Below, piece by piece: positions 35,478 to 44,400 of a stretch of 64,000 nucleotides of DNA (positions within the stretch are counted from its first letter, which is position 1; every line of letters begins with the position of its first letter). A program made the position numbers and the translations under genes. The notes under the pieces are model-generated. The model made no database searches, was not told where the DNA came from, and worked only from the letters and a program-made list of their open reading frames with translations. Source of the DNA: Palsa-870 sp039935415 (GTDB lineage Bacteria > Chloroflexota > Dormibacteria > Dormibacterales > Dormibacteraceae); NCBI GenBank assembly GCA_039935415.1, contig JBDTKH010000035.1, positions 1 through 64,000 of the forward strand, given 5' to 3'.

Positions 35478-35742
35478 CGCGCCGCAGCCGAGCCAGGACT
35501 GCCGAGGGCGCTTCCTTCCCCGCCGGCAAAGGCAAGGGCTTGGGAAGATCGTCAAGACCACCAGCAGCCGCAATTACCTCACCGGCGGCTCGAAGACGCT
35601 CAAGAGGCTCGGCCTCCGGCATGGGGGCCAGAACGGCTACGGGTCGTCCCCGATCCGTCACCTCGATGGTTTCACCCGCTGCAACGCGACGCAGCAGTTC
35701 GCTCGCGCGCTGGCGGAGTTCACGAACACCTACGGTAGCCAT
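35467..35742 (-). CDS. vapB: VapB/Phd-YefM-type antitoxin
   Basis: A 91-aa antitoxin. The N-terminal DNA-binding part VGVRELRQRASELLRRVAAGETIEVTDRGRPVAVLAPMP is the Phd/YefM fold; the C-terminal Pro/Leu-rich half would wrap the toxin. Its ATG is the first base of a perfect operator palindrome, and no ribosome site can exist upstream of it if transcription starts there. Confidence 0.9.
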   Translation of the reverse strand: MATVGVRELRQRASELLRRVAAGETIEVTDRGRPVAVLAPMPEAEPLERLRAAGEVIAAAGGLDDLPKPLPLPAGKEAPSAVLARLRRDDR

Positions 35743-35759
35743 GTGCTATTTGTAGCACA
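35742..35759. promoter_or_regulatory. vapBC operator palindrome
   Basis: TGTGCTA-TTTG-TAGCACA, a perfect 7-bp inverted repeat that begins at the vapB start codon. It fits autoregulation by the VapBC complex. TACAAAT on the minus strand could be part of the -10. Confidence 0.65.
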
Positions 35760-35767
35760 ATCAAAGC

Positions 35768-35843
35768 TGGAGCGGGAGACGGGACTTGAACCCGCTACCT
35801 CAACCTTGGGAAGGTTGCGCTCTGCCAGGTGAGCTACTCCCGC
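35768..35843 (-). tRNA. tRNA-Gly (anticodon CCC)
   Basis: A 76-nt cloverleaf with encoded CCA. Acceptor GCGGGAG/CTCCCGC, D-arm GCTC/GAGC, anticodon stem CAACC/GGTTG with loop TTCCCAA, and T-loop TTCAAGT. It lies 26 bases downstream of the sugar nucleotidyltransferase gene on the same strand. Confidence 0.97.
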
Positions 35844-35869
35844 CTTACGAGACAGATGATTCTAGGGCG

Positions 35870-38392
35870 CTACGTCTCGACCACGGCTTCGGCCCGCGGT
35901 GCGGCTTCGGCCACCACAGAGCGCACCAGCTGCGAGTACTCGCCGACGAGCCGATCCGAAACGGCCTGGTCGAGGGTCGATGCGATGATGTGGTACTCGG
36001 GCCGGTCGGCGTCGGGCACCACCAGCACCCAGCCACCCTCGACGAAGACCTTCACGCCGTCCGTCAGGTCCACCCGGTCCCGCATGTGCCTCTCCATCAT
36101 GGTTCTCATCACGCGGCCCTTCACCTCCCACGGACAGAACTCGACCGCGGTGCGGTGAGCTACGGGCGGGATGCGCTCGCGCAGGGCGCCCAGCGACGTG
36201 CCGTTCTTGGCGAGCAGCTCGAGGACGCGGACCGTCGTGAAGATCGCGTCGAACGAGACGGCGAAATCCGGCCAGCAGTAACCGCCATAGCCGTCCGAAG
36301 CCACCACCGTGTCGGCATGCTGCGCAGCACGCAGGACGGCACCCGGCGTGATCTTGGTTGGCACGAACCGGCTGTTTAGCCGGTCCGCGATCATCGAAAA
36401 CGCCAGCGATGCGGACGCCGGCCCTTGCACCATCCCTGAGCGGTTGACCAGCGCCAGCTGCGCCAGGACCGCGAAAGCCGTGTCGTGGTCGAGCACCGAG
36501 CCCGTTTCGTCGACGAGAAAGCACCTCTCCCCCGGGGTGTCGATGAAGACCCCGAGCTTGGCCCTGATCGCCGAGACGATCACCCCCATCTCGTTCAGGT
36601 GGTCGCGGAAGGTGCTCTCGTCCTGCTCCAGGACCACCTCGGCCGGAGAGGCGTTGAGCGGGATCACGGTGCAGTTCATCTCCTGCAGCACCCTCGGTAG
36701 CACGATCGCGGCCGCGCCGTTGTTGTAGTCGATGAGCACCTTGAAGGCCGCTCCGCGGAGAACCTCGAGGTCCAGCTTGGCGATCATGTCGTCGACGTAT
36801 CGTTCCGTCTGGCCGTCGCGGCGCACGATGCGCCCGATCTCGTAGTGAGACACCCGCCGGATGTCCTCGCGGAAGAAAAGGCCCTCGAGCTTGCGCTCGC
36901 TGCGCTTGTCGAGGTCCAGCCCCTGGTCGTCGAAGATGCGGATGTCGGCGGAGCGCGGGTCGACCGGCGAGGTTTGCACGTGCACCGAGGAGACATGGTT
37001 GTGGCGCGCCCAGTACCGCGACACCGGCGCCGGCAGGACCGACAGGTCGGTGGCGTTTGCGCCGGCCGAGATCATCCCCGACATCAGCGCGCGGCCGATC
37101 ATGCGCGACGACCGGTTGTAATCGCGCGAGATGCCGATGTCGGTCCCCTTCGGCGTGAGCGCACCAATCGCTGCGCCCAGCCGCGATGCGAACTCGGGCG
37201 TGAACTCGACGTTGATCAGCCCGTTGAGCCCATAGGAGCTGAACAGCCCGCGCTTCCACGAGCCCGCCCAGATGATCGATTCGTGCACGACCGCGCCGGG
37301 TTCGACCTCTTTGTTCGGCCAGATCCGCACATTGGCGTTGATGGTCGAGCCCGCCCCGATCACGACGTCGCTGCCGACGACGCTCCCCTCTTCGAGTAGG
37401 CACCCGTTCTTGATCGTCACCGAGCGGCACACGACAGAGCCGCGCAGCCTCGTGTTGAGGCCGACATACGTGTGGTCCCACGTGATGGAGTTGGAGATCT
37501 TCGCCCCGGAGTCGATGGTGGTGTACGGGCCGATCACGCAGGGCCCGTTGACCCACGCGCCCGAGCGCACCTTAGCGCCGGCGCAGATGAGCGCAGGGCC
37601 GTCAATGCGCGCGCCAGGCGACACCTCCGCGTCCGCGTGGACCCACGTCGAGTCGCCTGTCCTGTCCGCGGGGATCTGCACCTTGACCCTTCCCTCGAGG
37701 CAGTCGAAGTTGGCTTTGACGTACGCGGCGTGGCTGCCCACGTCCTCCCAGTAGCCCGAGGCAACCCACCCGAAGACGCGCTCGCCCTGCTTGAGGAGTT
37801 TCGGGAATACGTCGCCCGACCAGTCGGTCACCTCGCCCGGCCGGAAGAAGTCGAAGACCGCGGGGTCGAGGATGTAGATGCCTGTGTTCGCGAGGTCCGA
37901 GATGACCTCACCCCAGCTCGGCTTCTCGATGAACCGCTGCACCGCCCCGCCGTCATCAACGACGACGACGCCGTACTCGAGCGGGTTGGGTACCGGCTTG
38001 AGCACGATGGTGGCGATCGCGCGGCGCTCGCGGTGGAAGCGGGCGGCGGCGGCGAGGTCGATGTCCGTCAGCGAGTCGCCCGAGATGACGACGAACGGCT
38101 CGGTGAGTTGCTGGCGCGCGAGCATGACCGAGCCGGCCGTGCCGAGAGGCGAGTCCTCGACCGAGTAGGTGAGCGCGACACCCTGCTCGGAGCCGTCGCC
38201 GAAATAGTTGCGAATCGACGCGCCGAGGTACTGCACCGTGGCGACGATGTCCCGCATCTGGTGCCGCTTCAGGTGCAGGAGGATGTGCTCCATGATCGGC
38301 CGCCCTGCGACCGGGACCATCGGCTTCGGCTGGCGGCTGGTGAGCGGGCGGAGGCGCGAGCCCTCGCCTCCGGCCATCACGACCGCCTTCAT
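35870..38392 (-). CDS. mannose-1-phosphate guanylyltransferase-like / phosphomannomutase-like fusion
   Basis: An 840-aa three-part protein. Residues 1-240 form a sugar-1-phosphate nucleotidyltransferase (VVMAGGEGSRLRPLT, FVVISGDSLTDIDL, RFIEKPSWGEV). Residues about 250-370 form a left-handed beta-helix. The rest is a phosphohexomutase-like domain (DYNRSSRMIGRALMSG, DYNNGAAAIVLP, TPGERCFLVDETGSV). The usual mutase phosphoserine loop TASHNP is replaced by SRDYNRSSRM, so mutase activity is doubtful, as known for this fusion family. It probably makes GDP-mannose for glycan synthesis, perhaps feeding the PMT and GT87-like enzymes. ATG 38392; divergent from glgP. Confidence 0.87.
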   Translation of the reverse strand: MKAVVMAGGEGSRLRPLTSRQPKPMVPVAGRPIMEHILLHLKRHQMRDIVATVQYLGASIRNYFGDGSEQGVALTYSVEDSPLGTAGSVMLARQQLTEPFVVISGDSLTDIDLAAAARFHRERRAIATIVLKPVPNPLEYGVVVVDDGGAVQRFIEKPSWGEVISDLANTGIYILDPAVFDFFRPGEVTDWSGDVFPKLLKQGERVFGWVASGYWEDVGSHAAYVKANFDCLEGRVKVQIPADRTGDSTWVHADAEVSPGARIDGPALICAGAKVRSGAWVNGPCVIGPYTTIDSGAKISNSITWDHTYVGLNTRLRGSVVCRSVTIKNGCLLEEGSVVGSDVVIGAGSTINANVRIWPNKEVEPGAVVHESIIWAGSWKRGLFSSYGLNGLINVEFTPEFASRLGAAIGALTPKGTDIGISRDYNRSSRMIGRALMSGMISAGANATDLSVLPAPVSRYWARHNHVSSVHVQTSPVDPRSADIRIFDDQGLDLDKRSERKLEGLFFREDIRRVSHYEIGRIVRRDGQTERYVDDMIAKLDLEVLRGAAFKVLIDYNNGAAAIVLPRVLQEMNCTVIPLNASPAEVVLEQDESTFRDHLNEMGVIVSAIRAKLGVFIDTPGERCFLVDETGSVLDHDTAFAVLAQLALVNRSGMVQGPASASLAFSMIADRLNSRFVPTKITPGAVLRAAQHADTVVASDGYGGYCWPDFAVSFDAIFTTVRVLELLAKNGTSLGALRERIPPVAHRTAVEFCPWEVKGRVMRTMMERHMRDRVDLTDGVKVFVEGGWVLVVPDADRPEYHIIASTLDQAVSDRLVGEYSQLVRSVVAEAAPRAEAVVET

Positions 38393-38411
38393 CTGGCCAA
38401 CCCAATACGAT

Positions 38412-38600
38412 CTTAGGAGTGTCGATGGGGTTCCGGCCGAGAGATTCTGTGTCCAGGTGGTCGCAGTGCTAGGCGCTTCCGAGCACGCGAGGGAGCGCAT
38501 CCCGTGGATGCGTGACCGAGCGCGCGCAGGAAGCAACGACGCAATGCGGCCGCCTGGGCGCCGAAGATCCGGCCGGAATCCCCAGCGACACTCCTGAGAG
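38412..38600. repeat. 189-bp long imperfect palindrome
   Basis: The whole intergenic interval between the divergent sugar genes folds on itself. AGGAGTGTCGATGGGG at the left end is mirrored by the complement of the right end (CCCCAGCGACACTCCT), then TTCCGGCCG, CCAGGTGGTCGCA and GCTTCC are mirrored in order. The centre is GCATCC-CGT-GGATGC. Many mismatches are T/C, which would be G-U pairs in RNA. It may be a MITE-like element or a structured RNA. Confidence 0.8.
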
Positions 38601-40663
38601 TGTCCGTGCTTGAGGAACTCAATCAATTTGCCCACGACCTCCTCTGGACCTGGCAGCCTCGAATCAAATCGCTGTTTCTCATGATCGACCCCGAGCTGTG
38701 GGAGTCGACCCACCAGAACCCGGTCCTCATGCTCGCGACGCTCGGCGAGGATGGAGTCGCCCGCGCCGCCGAGCGGCCTGAAGTGCAGGCCGCTTTGGAA
38801 GGTGCGCGCACGGCTTACCGCGAGTACTACGACCGCCACCCGGGCTTCATGGAAGCGAAAGCGCCCCTGGTCGTCGCGTACTTCTCGCTCGAATTCGGCC
38901 TCGCGGAATGCCTCCCCATCTATTCAGGAGGCCTCGGCGTCCTCGCCGGAGACCACCTGAAGGCGACGAGTGACCTCGGCCTGCCGCTCGTCGCGGTCGG
39001 CCTCTTCTACAGGCAGGGCTTCGGCCGGCAGGAGATCGACGCGCGCGGCCACCAGGTCGAGGTGTATTCCGAGAACCGGGGCGCGGAGCTGCCGGTCCAC
39101 AAGGTGGAGGGAATCGAGGTCGAGGCGCCGATCGGATCGCGCAACGTGCGCATCGGCGTGTGGCGCGCGCAGGTCGGCCGCGTGCCGCTCTTCCTACTCG
39201 ACACCGACCTCGAGGCCAATGAACCCGACCTGCGTGCCATCACCGATCGCCTGTACGTCCCCGAGCCCGACCGCCGCCTGCGCCAGGAGATCGTGCTCGG
39301 CATCGGCGGGGTTCGCGCCCTTCACGCCCTCGGCATCGACGCGGGAGTCTTCCACCTGAACGAGGGCCACAGCTTCCTGTGCGCGATCGAGCGCATCCGC
39401 GAGCTCCGCACCTCGCGCCAGATGACACTCGAGGAGGCGCGGCTCGTCGCCCGCGCTGGCATCGTCTTCACGACGCACACGCCGGTCGCGGCGGGGAGCG
39501 ATTTCTTCGAGCCCGGCCTCGTCTGGGACCTGCTGAACCCCTACCTGAGCCAGGTCGGCATCTCCTTCGACCGTTTCATGGACCTCGGGCGACTGCGGCC
39601 TGGCGACCCCCGCGAGATGCTGACCACGACGTACGCGGCCCTGCGGCTGGCGGACCAGTCGTTCGGCGTGAGCCGGCTGCACGGCGCGGTCTCCCGCCGG
39701 CTGTGGAAGGACGCGTGGAAGGACCTGCCCGAGGCGCAGGTGCCCATCGGCTCGGTCACCAACGGCGTGCACATGCCGACCTGGCTCGCGCCCGAGATCG
39801 CAGACCTGCTGACCCGGTTCGTCGGTCCGGACTGGTGGGACCTCGACGGTTTGGACGGGCGCTGGCAGGCGGTGTTCGAGATCCCGGCCGGGGAGCTGTG
39901 GGCCACCCACTTGAAGCTGAAGGGCCGCCTGATCGAGATCGCCAACAAGCGGTCGGAAGACCACAAGGTGCTGGACGTCAACGCGCTGACGTTTGGTTTC
40001 GCCAGGCGCTTCGCACCGTATAAGCGCGCCGACCTGCTGCTGCAGGACCGCGAGCGACTGGGCACGCTGCTGAACAACTCGAAGCAGCCGGTGCAGCTCC
40101 TTTTCGCCGGGAAGTCGCACCCCGCCGACCAGGCTGGTAAGGAGATCCTTGCGCGCGTGGTGGCGGTTTCTCGCTCCGAGCCACGCGTCGCGTTCCTCAA
40201 GGACTACGACATCGCGCTCGCCCGCCACCTGGTGCACGGCGCCGACGCCTGGTTGAACAACCCTCGCCGCTTCCTCGAGGCGAGCGGCACGAGCGGCATG
40301 AAGGCGGGCGCGAACGGCGGTCTCAATGTCAGCATCCTCGACGGGTGGTGGGACGAGGCATACCGTCCCGAGCTCGGATGGGCGATCCCCTCAGGCGCGA
40401 CGCTGGACCGCCAGGAGGTGGACGACCACGCCGAGTCCGAAGGGCTCTACCGCCTGCTCGAGCGCGAGGTCGTGCCCGCCTACTTCGAGCGGGACGCGAA
40501 CGGCATCCCGCAGCGCTGGGTGGAGATGATGCGCGCCTCGATCCGATACACGGCGACCGCGTTCTCGGCGCGTCGCATGGTGATCGACTACTTCAACACC
40601 GCCTACGCACCGGGCGCGCGGCGCGTGGACCAACTGAGGTTGCTGCCCGACTGGGGAGGGTAA
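38600..40663 (+). CDS. glgP: alpha-glucan (glycogen) phosphorylase
   Basis: A 687-aa GT35 enzyme that releases glucose-1-phosphate from alpha-1,4-glucans. It is the shorter bacterial type. Signatures: AYFSLEFGLAECLPIYSGGLGVLAGDHLK, HLNEGHSFL, and the pyridoxal-phosphate lysine in EASGTSGMKAGANGGLN. RFAPYKRADLLL and LFAGKSHPADQAGKE mark the C-terminal domain. GTG start at 38600, the right edge of the long palindrome. It works on the storage glucan made by the GH57-GT5 system downstream. Confidence 0.95.
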   Translation: MSVLEELNQFAHDLLWTWQPRIKSLFLMIDPELWESTHQNPVLMLATLGEDGVARAAERPEVQAALEGARTAYREYYDRHPGFMEAKAPLVVAYFSLEFGLAECLPIYSGGLGVLAGDHLKATSDLGLPLVAVGLFYRQGFGRQEIDARGHQVEVYSENRGAELPVHKVEGIEVEAPIGSRNVRIGVWRAQVGRVPLFLLDTDLEANEPDLRAITDRLYVPEPDRRLRQEIVLGIGGVRALHALGIDAGVFHLNEGHSFLCAIERIRELRTSRQMTLEEARLVARAGIVFTTHTPVAAGSDFFEPGLVWDLLNPYLSQVGISFDRFMDLGRLRPGDPREMLTTTYAALRLADQSFGVSRLHGAVSRRLWKDAWKDLPEAQVPIGSVTNGVHMPTWLAPEIADLLTRFVGPDWWDLDGLDGRWQAVFEIPAGELWATHLKLKGRLIEIANKRSEDHKVLDVNALTFGFARRFAPYKRADLLLQDRERLGTLLNNSKQPVQLLFAGKSHPADQAGKEILARVVAVSRSEPRVAFLKDYDIALARHLVHGADAWLNNPRRFLEASGTSGMKAGANGGLNVSILDGWWDEAYRPELGWAIPSGATLDRQEVDDHAESEGLYRLLEREVVPAYFERDANGIPQRWVEMMRASIRYTATAFSARRMVIDYFNTAYAPGARRVDQLRLLPDWGG

Positions 40664-40744
40664 AGCTCCCGTCTTCGTGGCGCTGTACCAGACCAATCCG
40701 GAAGCCTCGTGAGGGCCGCCAGTAGCAAGGCTCGGCCGCGATGG

Positions 40745-41377
40745 TCAATGGTTAGACACTGTGTAGGAGTCAATGACGTCGGCCGCTCGGGCGTCGCCGG
40801 GCTGACCCCGCTCGCGGAGCCGTCTCGCGACCTTCCTTTTGGTCTCGGCGGAGCCCGCCGGTCCGGTCTTGAACTTGACGTGGCGGCGCACAATGCGCAG
40901 CTGCATGGTGGCCAGGCGCCGCAGGCGCGATCCGTAGAACTCGCCCATCTTGATTGGCTCGTACGAGGCGTTTGGCTCGTACGCCGCCACCAGCCGGCTG
41001 AGGGCGCCGGCCACATCTTCGGGGTCGGTCGATAGTTTTTCGACGTCGCACTCGAAGGCCACGGCGCGGAAGTGAAGCGTGGCTCGACCGGCGTCGTGCT
41101 CGCTGACCCAGTCATGAGGCGACCACGCGAGGAAGTCCGAAACGAAGAATGTGACGCGCGAGGCGGAGCGAACCGCTTCAAAAGTCGGATCGTCCTGGAC
41201 ACAGTGGAGCTCGATGACGTCGCCGGTTTTGACAAACGGCAGGATGCTGACTTGCGGGTAGCCGCCGGCGGCGCACGCGACCAGCGTGCCATGTCTCATC
41301 TCGGCGACGAACCGGTCCGCCGCCTCCTGGTCGGGCGGGTAGTTCGAGCTGTCAAACACGCGGTTAGTGTGGCGCAC
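40745..41377 (-). CDS. pyridoxamine-5'-phosphate-oxidase-like FMN-binding protein
   Basis: A 210-aa split-barrel flavin-binding protein. DRFVAEMRHGTLVACAAGGYPQVSILPFV, ELHCVQDDPTFEAVRSASRVTFFVSDFLAW and MGEFYGSRLRRLATMQLRIVRRHVKFKTGP resemble the PaiB/FMN-binding negative regulator branch. GTG start at 41377. Convergent with glgP, with 81 bases between the stops. Role uncertain. Confidence 0.75.
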   Translation of the reverse strand: MRHTNRVFDSSNYPPDQEAADRFVAEMRHGTLVACAAGGYPQVSILPFVKTGDVIELHCVQDDPTFEAVRSASRVTFFVSDFLAWSPHDWVSEHDAGRATLHFRAVAFECDVEKLSTDPEDVAGALSRLVAAYEPNASYEPIKMGEFYGSRLRRLATMQLRIVRRHVKFKTGPAGSAETKRKVARRLRERGQPGDARAADVIDSYTVSNH

Positions 41378-41435
41378 GTCATGAGGGTTCCGCGTTCTTC
41401 TCCCTCCTCTCTGCCCGCTTCAGCACCACTCCCAA

Positions 41436-41458
41436 CCCTCGCCCCGAAGGGGCGAGGG
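41436..41458. repeat. GC-rich hairpin after the GH57-GT5 gene
   Basis: CCCTCGCCCC-GAA-GGGGCGAGGG, a perfect 10-bp hairpin two bases beyond the stop of the GH57-GT5 gene. It belongs to the REP-like hairpin group and may act as a transcript end, though no U-tract follows. Confidence 0.6.
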
Positions 41459-41460
41459 GA

Positions 41461-44400
41461 TCAATCCGCCACTGCTGTGAGGCCTCGGCGCTCTCGGCGT
41501 GTCGCTACCGCGGCCACGTAAAGCTGCACGTAACGGTGCGCCGAGCGCGACCACGACACGTCCTCCGTCATCGCGCGGCGCACCAGCCACGCCCACAGTT
41601 GCGGGTGGCGGAACGTCTCGGCCGCCCGCACGACGCACGCGAAGAACTGCCAGGGGTCGTAAGCCTCGAAGGTGAAGCCGTTGCCCGTCCCCGCCACGGG
41701 GTCGTAGTCCCGGATCGTGTCCGCCAGCCCACCGGTCGCGCGCACGACTGGAATCGTTCCGTAGCGCAGCGCGATCAGCTGCGCCAGGCCGCACGGCTCG
41801 AACCGCGAGGGCATCCACAACATGTCGGACCCGGCGTATATGCGTTGGGCCATCGCCGCGTCGAATCCGATCGACACGGAGACCTGGTGAGGGGCCTCGG
41901 CCGCCAGGCGCCGGAACATGTCCTCGTACCGGCGGTCGCCGGTGCCGATCACGACGACCTGCAGGCCGAGATGAAGGAGCTGCGGCATCGCCTGCTCCAC
42001 CAGGTCGATGCCCTTCACGTCGTAGAACCGCGAGACGATCGCGCACAGCGGCTTGCCGGAGTCGTCTAGACCCAGCTGGGCGCGAAGCTCTGTGCGGCAC
42101 AGCGCTTTCGGCTCAGGAACCTCGCCCGAGTAGTGGTGAGGGATGTTCGGATCGCGTTCCGGATCGAAGATGTCGTAGTCGATGCCGTTGACCACCCCGT
42201 GTAGCTTGTGCGCGTTGCGGCGCAGCAGCTCATCGAGACCCTCGCCGTACTCGGGTGTCTGGATCTCCGCCGCGTAGCGCTCGCTGACGGTGTTGACCAC
42301 GTCCGCGAAGTGGATGCCGCGGCCCAGCGCGTTGACCACGTTGTCGAGGCCCGGGATGCCGACGTGGATCAGGCCCCACTCCTCGAGGCCGGCCAGCACC
42401 AGTGCGCCAAACCCGAACACACCCTGCGCGGCAAGGTTGTGGACCGTCAGGTTCGTCGATATGTCGGCGTACGGGCCCTGCGAGTAAACGCGGTCGAGCA
42501 GGTTTGGCACGAGCGCTGCGAACCAGTCGTGGACGTGGATCACGTCCGGGAAGAAGTCCAGCGCCGGCAGCATCTCGAGCAGCGCGCGGCAGAAGAATAC
42601 CGACCGCGCGTCGTCATCGCCGAAGCCGAACATCCCGTCGCGGTCGTACAGCTGCGGGCAGTCGACGAAGTAGACGACCATCTCCCCGAGGCGGCCTTCG
42701 TAGATGGTCGCCGCGATCTTCTGGGCGCCCAGCGGGACCTGCAGGTCTTTGACCACGGCGCGGAGGTTGTACCGGCTGACGTCGACCTGGCGGTAGCGGG
42801 GCAGCACGACTCTGACGTCGTGACCGAGGCGGCGCAGCTCCTTCGACAGCGACGCGGCCACGTCGGCGACGCCCCCGAGCTTCGCGAAAGGCGCCAGCTC
42901 GGCCGTCGCGACCAGCACCTTGAGGTGCTGCGCGTGTGGAACATCCGCGGTCAGGGCCTCGCCGGGGACGCGAACGCCAAGCGAGCCTGACGGCGGAATC
43001 TCTTCGATGTCGCTCCCGTCGCGGCTCACGACCAGCGCCATCTCCACGGTGTCGCCCGGCCGCTTGCTTAGCAGCTTGAAGGGGATGGTGACGAAGAACG
43101 GGTCGGGCACCTCCCAGCTGCTCTCGACCACGGCCTTCGATGACGGCTCATCTGGTGCGCCCTGCGCGCGCCCGGCCGGCTCCACGATCCGCGCGGCGGT
43201 CACTGTGCCGCCCTGTGCTCGCGGCACGATCCTGATCACGTAGGCGGGCTCGAAGCCGAGGTCCACCGTCTCGGACTCGGACAGCGGCAGGTCCATGTCG
43301 CCGGCGCCGTCGCCGGCGGGCGCGCCGGAGCAGTAAAGCCAGAAGTCGACCTTCTGCGCCTGCAGCTCGGCGGGCGAGCGGGGGCTGTCGATCCGGACGT
43401 GCAGGTTCTTCTCGTCGTTCCCGTAGAGGACGCGCTCGACGATTCCGGCCGGGCGGTGCAGGGCCCCAAAGCCTGACCCGACGAGGTAGTAGCCCGCGTG
43501 GTTCCAATTGGGGTCGTCGCGAGAGGCCGGGCTGATGAGAGCCGCCGGGCCGCCGCGGTCAGCCGCCGGCGCCCGCTTGATGATCGGCTGGAAAAGCCTC
43601 GCTGGGGCGCGCGCGCCCATCAGCTTGTACACGTTTCGCAGGTGCAGCCGGAACTGGTTGTCCCAGATCTGGTCCATGCCGGAGTCGTGCTTGCGGCTGA
43701 ACCACCAGAACCAGTCGCTGCCCTCGGTGATCAGGATCTCGCGCCAGGCGAGCATGGCCTGCTCGGACTCCTTAGGCCGCAGCTTCGACTGCTCATCGAG
43801 CCAATCGCGCGTCTCGGACAGGAGGTCCCACGCGACGTTGTGCTCCGGGTCCCCGATCCACGTGTCGAGGCTCGCGCCTATCCAGCTGCCTGTATGCAGG
43901 TGGTGGAGCTGCTGCTCGGGCGGGTGCTCGGCGATGAACTCCGACACGGTCGTGGTGACGATCTCCTGGTTCGCCTCCAGCTCCGAGTACAGGGCGTTTA
44001 GAAAGTCGTGACCGTCGCGTGGGTAGAACTCCCACGCGTTCTCGCCGTCGAGCGCGATCACGGCCAGGAAGTCGCGTTCGCCCTGCTGGTCGCGGATGCG
44101 CCTCAGCCGGCCGACCAGGTTGCGCGCCGCGTCGTTGGACGGCAGGCGCTGGTAGTCGAACCCGATGGCGTTGGACAGCTGCGAATCGCGGAACACGATG
44201 GCCACGGCCTGGCCCTCGCGCTCCAGGCGCTTCGGGCGGTAAAGATCCTCGTCACGAGAATAGTGGGCGTCGAGCGAGCGGGCCAGCACCTCCTCATCGC
44301 TGATCATCCAGTCGAGGCCCGCGCCGGTGGCGAGCCCGATCACGCTCTCCCCTACCGCCATCTCCGAGGGCCACATGCCCTTCGGCCTGCGACCGAGCAG

